A DNA stretch of 64,000 bases from Neisseriaceae bacterium (GCA_003963245.1 RXJX01000015.1:1-64000), one strand, 5' to 3'; counted from the first letter of the stretch, positions 50,409-59,144 are shown. Notes: generated from the letters alone by a model not told the origin. Program-made: numbers and translations.

Positions 50409-52763
50409 ATGAAACTAATCATTGCAGAAAAACCAAGCCTTGCTAGAACCGTAGCTAAAGTTATCGGCATAACTAATGATAATAGCCGGTCGAGTGGGCA
50501 TATTGTTTGTAAAGATAATTACGTGATCACATGGGTCTTTGGACATATTCTTGAACTATATGAACCACAGGATTATGGCGAAAAATATAAGTCATGGTCG
50601 TTGGACTTATTGCCTATTGTTCCAACTACATGGAAATACCAAGTTAAGAAAGATGCAAAAGACCAGTTTAATAACATCAAGACATTACTGAAGTCAGCAA
50701 CCACCGTCATAAATTGTGGAGATCCTGACCGTGAAGGGCAATTGCTTATTGACGAGCTACTACTACACCTGAACGTTAAGCTGCCAACTAAACGATTGTT
50801 AATTCTTGATCCCAAAGATTCGGCGATAAAAAAAGCCTTAAATGAGATGGAAGATAACAGTAAATATCGTTCCTGGTACCAAGCTGGATTACTTCGTTCT
50901 CAGGCAGATTGGCTCATCGGTATGAATTGCACTCGGGCGTTTACGCAACTGGGTTCACGCAGCGGCGTTGATGGTGTTGTTTCCGTTGGCCGAGTACAAA
51001 CGCCAACACTAAAACTAATCTATGACCGACATCTAGCTATTCAAAACTATAAACCATTGAATTTTTATAACCTGATGGCAGAGTTTGCAACCAACACCGG
51101 AGAGTCTTTTACCGCGAAATTGGATTTAAAATCAACAGGACTACCGCTAGACATCGAGGGACGCTTATTAAATGACAGTGAACTTAAAATTATCAGTGAA
51201 AAAATCAACGGTAAGCTTGGCTTTATTAGTGAATATGAGGTAAAAGCCGGAGAAACATCACCGCCTTCACTATTCAAGCTTTCAGATTTACAGGCTGTTG
51301 CCAATGCCAAGCTCGGCCTTAGCGCGGATGAAACTCTGAAAATAGCACAATCACTTTACGAAAAACAACTAATTACATATCCACGCACCGCCTGTGCTTG
51401 TCTACCCGAATCATTACATGCCGATGCCGCTAAGATAGTGCCAATGCTAATACCAGACCTTATATTAGCAGTACAAATAGACGCCAGTATAGTTGATTTA
51501 TCTATCAAGTCTAAAGCATTTGATGATAAAAAACTGGATGGTGAATCGCATTTTGCAATTATACCAACTGGGGTTGCTCCATATTATGAAGCCCTAACCC
51601 AAATAGAAATATCAATTTTTAATTTGATAGGATTACAGTACATCATCCAATTTATGCCAAACCTTAAATTTGAACAAACAACAGGTACAGTTGATTGTGA
51701 AAATTATAAGTTTAACTTCAGTGGTAAAGTTATTAAATCATTGGGATGGAAAGAAGCTGTTGTCAAAAACAACCTGCTAAATAAGCATAAAACGGATGAA
51801 GACAACGAAGATAATGACGATAAAGAAGAGCAAAAACTTCCTACTCTGGTATTAAACCAAGACGTTAAAAACATCTTCAACAACAATATCCAGAAGTCAA
51901 CTACAACCAAGCCAAAACCGTACACTGAAGGTACTTTAATCAAGGCTATGGCTAACATTCACAATTTACTTGATGAAATTGTGAAATCCTATTATAATAA
52001 TAAAACCGAAGCTAAACAAGCCGCCGATACATATAAAAAAATTCTTAAAGACACAGCCGGTCTTGGTACAGAGGCTACTCGAGCAGGAATTATCAAGACC
52101 CTAAAAACTCGGCAATTTATCACTAACAAAGGTAAGAACCTTGAAATTACTGACAAAGGTTTGCAATTTATGGGGCTTATTGCCTCCGGCAAAAATCTTA
52201 TCGAGTTTAGTCAACTGACAAGTCCATTAACCACCGCCATGTATGAGCAAGAGCTTGATAATGTACTAAATCATAAACGCCAGGCTAATGATTTTTACAA
52301 TGAAATTGTAAATAACTTACTCCACCCAAAACTTGAATTGATTAGACAAATACTAAATGAAATGCCGTTGCCAGCAAATAAACAATCAAGAGTGATTACT
52401 GGTGAGAAATGCCCAAAATGTAATTCAGATATTCTTGAACGCGATGGCAAATTCGGCAAATTTAAGGGTTGCAGCAATTATCCTAATTGTAAATACATTG
52501 TGCCCCGTGTCAAAGCACCGGTTGCGGTTATTGAGCAAAATTGCCCGCAGTGTGGATCTGCTATAGTTGAAAAAGATGGAAAATTTGGAAAATTTTTAGC
52601 GTGCAGTAATAATCCTAATTGCAAATGGACTAAAGTCCATGCCAAGCCTAAAAGTTGTCCAAAATGCGGTAAAGAGATGGTTAAACGCAAATCTAAAGAT
52701 GGTACTAAAGAATTTCTTGGTTGTTCCGGATTTCCGGATTGTAAAAATATTGAATGGTTGTAG
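50409..52763 (+). CDS. topB: DNA topoisomerase III (type IA) with three zinc ribbons
   Basis: Relaxes or unlinks DNA strands through a 5'-phosphotyrosine bond. The Toprim start MKLIIAEKPSLARTVAKVIG is followed by DPDREG at about residues 105-110. The active tyrosine is Tyr324 in ITYPRTACACLPES. The RxGxVxTPT-type segment reads SVGRVQTPTLKLIYDRH. The C-terminus carries three four-cysteine ribbons (CPKCNSDILERDGKFGKF, CPQCGSAIVEKDGKFGKF, CPKCGKEMVKRKSKDGTK). The 784-residue length suits plasmid TopB/TraE proteins, which aid replication and transfer by resolving linked DNA. An acidic linker lies near residue 465. Confidence 0.93.
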   Translation: MKLIIAEKPSLARTVAKVIGITNDNSRSSGHIVCKDNYVITWVFGHILELYEPQDYGEKYKSWSLDLLPIVPTTWKYQVKKDAKDQFNNIKTLLKSATTVINCGDPDREGQLLIDELLLHLNVKLPTKRLLILDPKDSAIKKALNEMEDNSKYRSWYQAGLLRSQADWLIGMNCTRAFTQLGSRSGVDGVVSVGRVQTPTLKLIYDRHLAIQNYKPLNFYNLMAEFATNTGESFTAKLDLKSTGLPLDIEGRLLNDSELKIISEKINGKLGFISEYEVKAGETSPPSLFKLSDLQAVANAKLGLSADETLKIAQSLYEKQLITYPRTACACLPESLHADAAKIVPMLIPDLILAVQIDASIVDLSIKSKAFDDKKLDGESHFAIIPTGVAPYYEALTQIEISIFNLIGLQYIIQFMPNLKFEQTTGTVDCENYKFNFSGKVIKSLGWKEAVVKNNLLNKHKTDEDNEDNDDKEEQKLPTLVLNQDVKNIFNNNIQKSTTTKPKPYTEGTLIKAMANIHNLLDEIVKSYYNNKTEAKQAADTYKKILKDTAGLGTEATRAGIIKTLKTRQFITNKGKNLEITDKGLQFMGLIASGKNLIEFSQLTSPLTTAMYEQELDNVLNHKRQANDFYNEIVNNLLHPKLELIRQILNEMPLPANKQSRVITGEKCPKCNSDILERDGKFGKFKGCSNYPNCKYIVPRVKAPVAVIEQNCPQCGSAIVEKDGKFGKFLACSNNPNCKWTKVHAKPKSCPKCGKEMVKRKSKDGTKEFLGCSGFPDCKNIEWL

Positions 52764-52775
52764 GATATAAAGAAA

Positions 52776-53070
52776 ATGAAAGTAAAGAAAAAAGACCAAC
52801 CGAAAGCTAGTTTTTCTGAAGCTTTTCTTGATTATATTCATCAAGTAAAAGCTCCAGATGTAACTAATTGTGAGTATGTTCATGGACTCGATAAGCCCCG
52901 GAACTTTTCGCGAATGGAAATTTCAAAGCAGAGAAAATCAAATCTTGCTGCTGACTGCAGTCGGGATAGAACATCTAAAAATAGTAGCTATAGCTTGTGA
53001 ACTTAGTGATGAATTCAAACCAAAAAGAACAGGCAATATTAGAGTTCTCAAATTTATTGACAGTATATGA
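52776..53070 (+). pseudogene. short gene, probably frameshifted, between topB and primase
   Basis: The first frame starts at ATG 52776 with GGATATAAAG upstream and reads KVKKKDQPKASFSEAFLDYI before turning into a stretch with poor codon use (CGG, CGA, TGC) that stops at 53000. A second frame open from 52870 to 53070 has codon use like the neighbours (TFREWKFQSRENQILLLTAV, then IEHLKIVAIACELSDEF). A single frame change near 52870-52900 would join them into one protein of about 95 residues. Otherwise only the first part is made. Function unknown. Confidence 0.35.
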
Positions 53071-54403
53071 CCTTATCGTTGAGGAAATCAACACTACAGG
53101 TAAAATGGTTAGATGTAAGACATTGGGAGATAGAAAAGGACAAAAGTCAGGAGCATACTTTTTTAAGCCAGATTTTCCATTTAATTATTATATTAGCAAT
53201 TTTAGAACAGGTGACTCAAATAAAGGTAATTTTAAAAGTATACGTGGGCATATTCCTGTGGTGTCTAAAACAAAGAAGAAACATGTAGTTGATAAACAAC
53301 CTAATTACGAATTGCTGCACGAGACTAAAGCTAAATTAGCAAATACACTGTTTACCAAAGCTTTAAGTATCAATCCGGAAACAGAAGGAAATTTTCAGTA
53401 CTTAAAAAATAAAAAAGTACATGCTTATGATATTAAGTCGGATAGAGGTGATCTATTAATCCCAGGCTACGATAGTGACGGTAAATTATGGATGTTTCAA
53501 CGCATTCTACCAAATGGTAGTAAATTATATATTAGTGGTTCAAAAAAGAGTGGTTTATTTCATCGCATTAATTTAGGCGATGTTGAACCAAATTATGCAG
53601 ATTTAATATTTGTCTGCGAGGGCTACGCAACTGGAGCTTCGATTCATAAGGCGACCAAAAAACCTACAGTTATTGCGTTCGATGCAGGTAATTTGGAACC
53701 GGTTGGAAAAATATTGAGACAAAAATATCCGGTCGCTCAAATTGTATTTTGTATGGATTGTGATTTTGCTGGGATAAGTTATGGAACTAAAGCTGCAAAA
53801 GCGATAAATGGGACATGCTCGTTACCAATAATACCAGATGAGCTAATTCAATTAAAGAAGAACGACTTTAATGACCTTCATTGCTTATTTGGAATTGAAC
53901 CTGTTTATAAACAAATTTTTGAGCAATATAACAACATGGAACTAACAGTTAATCAAGCACATAAATTATTTAAAAATGAAATATCTTTAAATGAAATTGA
54001 TCCTAAATTTCACGATTTAGCAAACAAATTAATTACTGCATACTTCATAATTGATTTTGCTAGAGAATTAATAAAAATAACTGATACTGAGCATCAAATT
54101 AGAATATCTGAAATAAACCCAATGTACCGCGAAAAGGTAGAAAATGAATTAGTTAAACTATTGGCAATGAGTTACTTCATGAACAAAACTACCATCGAAC
54201 AACATTATCTAAAACAGAACATAATCAGTCATATAAGTGATTCACTAATAAACAGTTATGCAAAAAAAATCAGCGAGCAGGACAGCCTGGAAGAAAGGAG
54301 GGCAATGTTAGCTAAGGTTAACCCTGTCTTTTTAGACCGCGTAAAAGCGCAATTAGATATTTATTGGAAACAAATTCAACTTTTAAAAGGAAGTAAATCA
54401 TGA
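53009..54403 (+). CDS. Toprim-domain primase-like protein
   Basis: Likely a DNA primase or primase-like factor for element replication. The Toprim core is seen: LIFVCEGYATGASIHKA (conserved Glu), TVIAFDAGNLEPVGKIL, then IVFCMDCDFAGISYGTKAAK (Asp pair), ending KKNDFNDLH. The N-terminal 130 residues lack a clear zinc finger but show YFFKPDFPFNYYISNFRTGD, like the non-zinc entry domain of P4/RepB-type Toprim proteins. The C-terminal 150 residues are helical. The start may be GTG 52997 or ATG 53009; the latter is used here. Its stop overlaps the ssb start (ATGA). Confidence 0.78.
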   Translation: MNSNQKEQAILEFSNLLTVYDLIVEEINTTGKMVRCKTLGDRKGQKSGAYFFKPDFPFNYYISNFRTGDSNKGNFKSIRGHIPVVSKTKKKHVVDKQPNYELLHETKAKLANTLFTKALSINPETEGNFQYLKNKKVHAYDIKSDRGDLLIPGYDSDGKLWMFQRILPNGSKLYISGSKKSGLFHRINLGDVEPNYADLIFVCEGYATGASIHKATKKPTVIAFDAGNLEPVGKILRQKYPVAQIVFCMDCDFAGISYGTKAAKAINGTCSLPIIPDELIQLKKNDFNDLHCLFGIEPVYKQIFEQYNNMELTVNQAHKLFKNEISLNEIDPKFHDLANKLITAYFIIDFARELIKITDTEHQIRISEINPMYREKVENELVKLLAMSYFMNKTTIEQHYLKQNIISHISDSLINSYAKKISEQDSLEERRAMLAKVNPVFLDRVKAQLDIYWKQIQLLKGSKS

Positions 54404-54780
54404 AAGGCATTAAAAAAATTACTTTGGTTGGTATTGTAGGTGATGATCCCGAAGTTGTAAATAATCCGGACGGATCCAGTTTTGCAAAATTTAGCCTTGC
54501 CATCGATGTTGGAACAAAATCCAAACCTAGGACTGATTGGGTATTGGTAAATTGTAATAAATTTCACTTTGAAATTGCTACAAAATATATAACAAAAGGC
54601 GCTAGATTATATATAGAGGGGTTTCCTAGTGCTAAGGCATATATTACTAGAGCTGGAGAAGTTGGAGTTCAAGAACAGGTTTACCCAGAAATAATCCGGA
54701 TTATTTCATCAAAAAACAACGTTGAACCTACTGAGGTAGGGGGAGACGAGTATAATAATGGAGAAGAGCCAGCGTACTAG
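54400..54780 (+). CDS. ssb: single-stranded DNA-binding protein
   Basis: Coats single strands during replication and conjugative transfer. The OB fold begins IKKITLVGIVGDDPEVVNN and continues FAKFSLAIDVGTKSKPRTDW, VLVNCNKFHFEIATKYITKG, ARLYIEGFPSAKAY. The C-terminal tail is acidic (VGGDEYNNGEEPAY) but does not end in the DDDIPF type used for partner binding in chromosomal SSB. At 126 residues it is short, as in mobile elements. It is coupled to the primase by ATGA overlap. Confidence 0.88.
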   Translation: MKGIKKITLVGIVGDDPEVVNNPDGSSFAKFSLAIDVGTKSKPRTDWVLVNCNKFHFEIATKYITKGARLYIEGFPSAKAYITRAGEVGVQEQVYPEIIRIISSKNNVEPTEVGGDEYNNGEEPAY

Positions 54781-54816
54781 TTTTGGCTAATGTAATACTA
54801 TTTTAAGGATGTTATC

Positions 54817-55152
54817 ATGACTAATTTTAATTTAGATGAAACTTTATTTGATGAAATGCAATTAAATATTATCAAAAAACATATCGATGGTGGTTATAAC
54901 CCAGAAAGTTTTGCTAATCCCAAATATGATTGGACTAAGATGCAAGTCGCTGCACATGCGGTACGTAAAGGTATTGACATCTCCAAATATTTAGACACTT
55001 TTCCAAGTGAGCAGCTGGATTTAATTCGCCTAGGAATATCTCGCGGTTTGGATATTGAACAAATGGCAAACCCGGCATATTCTTTTGATGAAATGTATCA
55101 TAAACTTTTAATATTAGAATACAATAAGAATGGAAAAACCTATGATAGATGA
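54817..55152 (+). CDS. protein made of short G-x-D-I-x-x-Y/F-A-x-P repeats
   Basis: A 111-residue protein built almost entirely of repeats of about 35-40 residues: GGYNPESFANPKYDWTKMQV, then RKGIDISKYLDTFPSEQLDL, then SRGLDIEQMANPAYSFDEMY. The pattern (glycine, DIS/DIE, YA or FA, NP, F/Y, QM/KM, then a helix with IRLGI) is known from large proteins of integrative elements in other phyla, where its role is unclear. AAGGATG precedes the ATG. It overlaps the next gene, which starts with more of the same repeats. Confidence 0.7.
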   Translation: MTNFNLDETLFDEMQLNIIKKHIDGGYNPESFANPKYDWTKMQVAAHAVRKGIDISKYLDTFPSEQLDLIRLGISRGLDIEQMANPAYSFDEMYHKLLILEYNKNGKTYDR

Positions 55153-56722
55153 TAAACAAGTTAAACGAGCTTTAGAGCGGCTTGAGCAAAACCATATTGA
55201 CACCTCAGTAATTGATACTGATAAGTTTACAAATGATCAAATAATGGTACTATGTCGCGGATTAGAGCGCCATCAAGATATATCAAATATAACTAATCCT
55301 GACATTTCAGATAATGAAATGGAACAAATTCTCGACGATGAGTTTGATATTGGTAGCAATCTTATGTTTAGTCATGGTATTAATCCGCAAAACTATAAAA
55401 TCGGACAATTATATGAATTAAATGAAGCATTAAACAAGGGATATGATATTACGCCGTATAAATCCCCAGAATTTAGTGCCGCTCATATGTTTTTAGCACG
55501 GACTTATCAAGAAAATAATTTGCCTCTTGATGGCATCACTCCCCAAGCAACGCTTCCATCTATTATTGAGCGACGAAATGAGCTAATTAATGAAGCTAAT
55601 GAGCGAAAAATGGAAACCGATATTGCCGCCTATAATCCAAAATATGAGCAACAATTTGATAAACTACTAGAAGTTACCGGAGAACTTAATTACATTTGCA
55701 AAAACAGTCTAAATGTTAATAGTGAAATCGGTTATTGTCTGGATCAGTATCGTAATGATCTGCTGGCGACAGGTCTTTCGCCTGAATTTGTAAACAGCCT
55801 TGAAGAACTGGCATTGAGTCCTGCCAACCAGCAATCGAATATCTTTTATCCGCCATTTGAACATATAACCCCAGATACTACTCCAGAACGGCTTAATGTG
55901 ATTCGAGAAATATTTCAATATGAATACACAGCAAACGGTCCATTTTTACCGCGAAACTACACAAACGAACAACTTACGGTCTTAGAAAAGGCTCATAATA
56001 ATCTTCCAAGTCGTATTTTCCAACTTGACCCAAGTCTCGCAAGCCCAAAAACATTTGAGTTATTTTTAAACGAAAAACATAATCTAGATAATCTTACTGG
56101 TGAATTTGTACTGATTAATAGGGAATTTGGGATGCCATATTCTGAAAATGAAGTTTACCCGGTAGTTAGCTACATTGAATTTAATTCAACTGAAGAGCTA
56201 TTGGAGGTATTAAAATATTTTGAAAATCCAGATAACTCACTATGTGAAAAGATGCAGAACGATAGATATTTATCTCTATCAACCGGTGAAAACCTACATA
56301 TCTCACAGAGTCCAAGTGAAATAGGACCGGCTTTATTACGCGAGATAGCAACTAACGAGCATTTTGCTTCTGAATATCATGAAATTATGCCAATATCTCA
56401 AATCTCGCAATCTCAGACCTATAATAAACAGCTAGAATATCGGGATTTTGTCTCTACGAAAATTCAAAAAGAAATAAATGTGTTAATAGATAATTCATCC
56501 GCGGAGACAAATAAAGTTGCACTAATCAACTGGGATAATGGCAAAGTAAAAACATTCCAAAGCGAAAAAGAGGCTTTATCTATAAAATCTCACCATGAAG
56601 ACCTTGTAAAAGTAGAGCCGCGTGCGCTTGAAAAATATGCCACCCAAAAATTTCAAGAGAAAGGCAAAGAGTTTCAAAAAACACAAAGCCCTAAAATTGA
56701 AGAAGGTTTATCATTATTTTAA
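55130..56722 (+). CDS. large repeat-containing element protein
   Basis: Function unknown. Residues 1-160 hold repeats like those of the preceding protein (RHQDISNITNPDISDNEM, FSHGINPQNYKIGQLYEL, KGYDITPYKSPEFSAAHMFL), and one is nearly identical to the end of the methyltransferase-helicase. The middle part (about 165-440) is helical and acidic without recognised motifs, and the end (INWDNGKVKTFQSEKEALS) is charged. The start may be 55130 or ATG 55142. 530 residues. It is the last gene of the DNA-processing operon before the recombinase; similar proteins are thought to protect or guide element DNA. Confidence 0.65.
   Translation: MEKPMIDDKQVKRALERLEQNHIDTSVIDTDKFTNDQIMVLCRGLERHQDISNITNPDISDNEMEQILDDEFDIGSNLMFSHGINPQNYKIGQLYELNEALNKGYDITPYKSPEFSAAHMFLARTYQENNLPLDGITPQATLPSIIERRNELINEANERKMETDIAAYNPKYEQQFDKLLEVTGELNYICKNSLNVNSEIGYCLDQYRNDLLATGLSPEFVNSLEELALSPANQQSNIFYPPFEHITPDTTPERLNVIREIFQYEYTANGPFLPRNYTNEQLTVLEKAHNNLPSRIFQLDPSLASPKTFELFLNEKHNLDNLTGEFVLINREFGMPYSENEVYPVVSYIEFNSTEELLEVLKYFENPDNSLCEKMQNDRYLSLSTGENLHISQSPSEIGPALLREIATNEHFASEYHEIMPISQISQSQTYNKQLEYRDFVSTKIQKEINVLIDNSSAETNKVALINWDNGKVKTFQSEKEALSIKSHHEDLVKVEPRALEKYATQKFQEKGKEFQKTQSPKIEEGLSLF
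55445..55603 (+). repeat. module repeated in two genes, copy 2
   Basis: Second copy of the 53-residue DITPYKSPEF module also encoded at 31652-31810, in the same orientation. It differs at only six residues by my count. The two copies are 24 kb apart and could be a site for gene conversion or recombination. Confidence 0.75.
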
Positions 56723-56723
56723 T

Positions 56724-56861
56724 AATGTAAATAAAACGATGGTTTTCTTTACATTTTATTACGAACTAAAAAACCGCCACTAAACCGCCAACAGTAAGTA
56801 AATAAACCATGTAAATAAATCTATGTTAAAATATTGCATTACTTAACGAGAATATTTACAT
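56724..56861. repeat. repeat cluster upstream of recombinase, candidate res site
   Basis: This 150-base gap holds four copies of ATGTAAAT or its complement: 56725-56732 (+), 56748-56754 (-), 56809-56816 (+) and 56854-56861 (-), forming two inverted pairs. GTAAATAAA occurs three times in direct orientation (56727, 56798, 56811), and AAACCGCCA twice with an 11-base period (56771, 56782). Serine resolvases usually bind such paired inverted sites next to their gene, so this is the natural candidate res site. Confidence 0.5.
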
Positions 56862-56874
56862 TCTGGATTTAAAA

Positions 56875-57447
56875 ATGCTAATAGGGTATGCTAGAGTCAG
56901 TACAGATGACCAAAACCTAAATCTTCAAAATGACGCTTTAACAGCGGCGGGCTGTGAAGAAATATTTGAAGATCATATAAGTGGTATAAAATCGGATAGA
57001 TCAGGATTAAAAGCGGCCATAAAACATCTCCGCAAAAATGACATTTTAGTTGTTTGGCGTTTAGACCGATTAAGCCGGTCATTAAAAGATTTAATCGAAA
57101 TGGTGGCATACCTCGAAAGTAAAAATATTGGACTAAAGAGTTTACAGGAATCCATAGACACTACATCTACATCCGGTAAGCTGATCTTTCACATATTTGC
57201 AGCACTTGCTGAATTTGAGCGGAACTTAATTAGAGAGCGGACAAATGCTGGATTGGCTGCGGCCAGGGCTAGGGGCAGGCTAGGGGGCAGACCTAAAAGT
57301 TTGAATAACGAAAAACAAGCACTGGTGGTAAAACTTTATAACGAAAAGCAGCATACAGTTAAAGAAATATGCTCACTAGTGGGAATATCTAGACCGACCT
57401 TATACAAGTATGTGTCAGACGCTCAAAAATTGGAGTTACCGAAATGA
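56875..57447 (+). CDS. serine recombinase, resolvase/invertase family
   Basis: Small serine recombinase for multimer resolution or inversion. The catalytic domain starts LIGYARVSTDDQNLN with nucleophile Ser9, followed by the arginine motif WRLDRLSRSLKDL, the long E helix around FAALAEFERNLIRERTNAGL and the hinge ARARGRLGGRPKSL. The C-terminal helix-turn-helix is TVKEICSLVGISRPTLYKYV. The 190-residue length equals TnpR/Pin proteins. There is no transposase nearby, so multimer resolution of the element is likely. The stop overlaps the WGR-like gene. Confidence 0.93.
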   Translation: MLIGYARVSTDDQNLNLQNDALTAAGCEEIFEDHISGIKSDRSGLKAAIKHLRKNDILVVWRLDRLSRSLKDLIEMVAYLESKNIGLKSLQESIDTTSTSGKLIFHIFAALAEFERNLIRERTNAGLAAARARGRLGGRPKSLNNEKQALVVKLYNEKQHTVKEICSLVGISRPTLYKYVSDAQKLELPK

Positions 57448-57653
57448 TAACTTTGCGAAAAAATCATCATTTTTGCGTTCTGGCAATCTATGAAGATCTA
57501 TTTGGTACATGGCATGTTTCCCGGACATCTGGATGTTTTTCCTGGGCAGGAGTAAATAGTAAAAACTTTGAATTTAACGATGAATTTTCTGCAAAACAAA
57601 AGCTGTTTGACTTGGAACTGGCAAAACGAAGTATGGGTTATAAATATGAATGA
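57444..57653 (+). CDS. WGR-domain-like small protein
   Basis: A 69-residue protein that looks like a single WGR domain: CVLAIYEDLFGTWHVSRTSG followed by a strand, FNDEFSAKQKLFDLEL and KRSMGYKY. WGR domains occur in PARPs and some bacterial regulators and bind nucleic acid ends or proteins. The defining WGR triplet itself is altered to TSGCFSW, so the assignment is tentative. It starts within the resolvase stop codon (ATGA) and its end overlaps the next gene. Confidence 0.6.
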   Translation: MITLRKNHHFCVLAIYEDLFGTWHVSRTSGCFSWAGVNSKNFEFNDEFSAKQKLFDLELAKRSMGYKYE

Positions 57654-58296
57654 TTTATTAATTGTCAAAGAATTATTTTTATCAAATTTTAAATACAATG
57701 TTCCATATCTGCTTCGAAAATTAGTAGAGCCAGAGTTAGCAAATTATTTACCAAATGAATGTCGTAGATATATGACCTTCATTCTTCAAAAACAACATTA
57801 CACTTCAGAAGATAGCAATAAAATTATTCAGGAAATAAAAATCACATATAGGTTTCAAAATAAAATTATGCATAAATATTTTATTTTTTCAAACAATGGA
57901 TTTTATGTATATTTTGATACAAGGGATAAGAAAATTGATTTCAAAAATTATGATCAACACTCATCATGGTTAATGATACCTTTTCAATCATGTGGGTTGG
58001 GCTCATTAGTAATGTATGAGTGTATTTCATATCGTGATAAATATTGTCCAAATTTATTTTTAAGCCCATTAACTCTATCAGATGATAGCCATCATCCAAC
58101 CAATGAAACGAGAAGAAATAAATTATATAGTAATTGTGGTTATAAAATTGAAAAGTATAAAGCTACTCATATGTTACCAATAAAATATCCAATTGATAAA
58201 TTATTTGGATTTGATGCATTTGCACTTAAAAATTACACCGCAGATATGCACAATATGTTAGGCGATCTATTTAATTACTCAAACAGTTTGTTTTAA
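57646..58296 (+). CDS. GNAT-like acetyltransferase, putative
   Basis: About 216 residues from ATG 57646, which overlaps the stop of the WGR-like gene; the in-frame start at 57568 would lie deep inside it. The segment SCGLGSLVMYECISYRDKYC, then LFLSPLTLSDDSH and NKLYSNCGYKIEKYK, follows the GNAT order (acetyl-CoA loop G-x-G-S, strand, then FY-x-x-x-GF). The N-terminal 110 residues are less typical. The substrate is unknown; protein or small-molecule acetylation by a mobile element could serve as a toxin or regulator. Confidence 0.5.
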   Translation: MNDLLIVKELFLSNFKYNVPYLLRKLVEPELANYLPNECRRYMTFILQKQHYTSEDSNKIIQEIKITYRFQNKIMHKYFIFSNNGFYVYFDTRDKKIDFKNYDQHSSWLMIPFQSCGLGSLVMYECISYRDKYCPNLFLSPLTLSDDSHHPTNETRRNKLYSNCGYKIEKYKATHMLPIKYPIDKLFGFDAFALKNYTADMHNMLGDLFNYSNSLF

Positions 58297-58344
58297 CGTA
58301 ATAAAATTCTAGAATTGGCTAGATGCAAATTTTTGGAGATAATT

Positions 58345-58617
58345 ATGATTACCGTCTTAGAAGTACTTAGTATTTTGTACGTGTTTTTTACGATTTTTGA
58401 TACTATATATAGCAAAAAACCATTGAAAAACATATTGCATTGTATTTGGCTGATGTTACTTTTTCTAGTTATAAATACTTTACAAAAAAATTATGATTAT
58501 ATTCATAACTTACATATGTCTTACAAGATTTTATTAATTTTGTTCATGTTTTTTACATTAGCGCTTTTTTTGTATTGGTTTATAATTGGATTTTTAAAAT
58601 CAATTAAATATAAATAA
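58345..58617 (+). CDS. small polytopic membrane protein
   Basis: Not recognised. 90 residues from ATG 58345 (GGAG 6 bases upstream), with three hydrophobic helices: VLEVLSILYVFFTIFDTIY, CIWLMLLFLVINTL and ILLILFMFFTLALFLYWFII. It begins 48 bases after the GNAT-like gene. Its extreme hydrophobicity and short length would fit a small toxin or immunity protein, but nothing specific supports this. Confidence 0.55.
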   Translation: MITVLEVLSILYVFFTIFDTIYSKKPLKNILHCIWLMLLFLVINTLQKNYDYIHNLHMSYKILLILFMFFTLALFLYWFIIGFLKSIKYK

Positions 58618-58647
58618 TTCATAAATTACATTAATTGGAATTATGAT

Positions 58648-58812
58648 ATGGATACATTGAAATTTGAGGCAAGCGAAGAAAAACTTTTAGAGATATTGTT
58701 AAAAGATATACCAAATTTTGAAGATTGGGTCAAGTCAGGGTTAATTACTAATGATCAATTAGTTGAGTTTCGAAGTAAAATAAAAGAAACGATAAAGGGC
58801 AAAAATGAATAA
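58648..58812 (+). CDS. 54-residue acidic protein upstream of IHF/HU gene
   Basis: A short frame starting at ATG 58648 and stopping at 58810-58812 encodes a helical, charged peptide (FEASEEKLLEILLKDIPNFE, DWVKSGLITNDQLVEFRSKI). It overlaps the start of the HU/IHF gene at 58805 by 8 bases, and codon use fits the neighbours, so it appears translated and coupled to that gene. Function unknown. Confidence 0.55.
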   Translation: MDTLKFEASEEKLLEILLKDIPNFEDWVKSGLITNDQLVEFRSKIKETIKGKNE

Positions 58813-59092
58813 ATCAGACATTATTGAGAAATTACAAACTTTAACTCCGAAGTTACGCAAAACAGAAGCCAAAAAACTGGTTGATAGTTTATTCCAATAT
58901 ATGGTTGAACAACTGGCAACGGGCAACCGAATTGAAGTCCGGGGGTTCGGTTCATTTTCTATAAAAGTCCGTAAAGCTGGCAAAATCCGGAATCCCCGGC
59001 ATGGAACCTCAATCGATACCGATGAACGTCGGGTTGTTTATTTTCGAGCAGGCAATGAAATGGCAAAACGGGTTGACTATAAAAATAATTAA
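58805..59092 (+). CDS. integration host factor/HU-like protein
   Basis: DNA-bending protein of the HU/IHF family, 95 residues. KSDIIEKLQTLTPKLRKTEA opens it; IEVRGFGSFSIKVRKAGKIR and NPRHGTSIDTDERRVVYFRA form the beta arm with the intercalating proline in RNPR, and the end is AGNEMAKRV. The RNPRHG pattern is closer to IHF-beta than to HU. It overlaps the short gene before it. It could help the nearby recombinase, or oriT/relaxase assembly. Confidence 0.88.
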   Translation: MNKSDIIEKLQTLTPKLRKTEAKKLVDSLFQYMVEQLATGNRIEVRGFGSFSIKVRKAGKIRNPRHGTSIDTDERRVVYFRAGNEMAKRVDYKNN

Positions 59093-59138
59093 CACCTTAT
59101 CCCCATATTTTGTTAGCAACTGTTATAACTGATTGTGT

Positions 59139-59144
59139 TATAAT
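59139..59144 (+). promoter_or_regulatory. -10 box of the coiled-coil membrane protein gene
   Basis: TATAAT at 59139-59144, with TTGTTAGCA some 25-30 bases upstream as a poor -35 region, precedes AAGGAG (59154 region) and ATG 59166. This gene therefore likely has its own short-leader promoter. Confidence 0.45.

Noticed and set aside
52870..53070. independent small gene starting at GTG 52870
   Set aside because: It lies fully inside two other frames without its own ribosome site; it is more likely the second half of a frameshifted gene.
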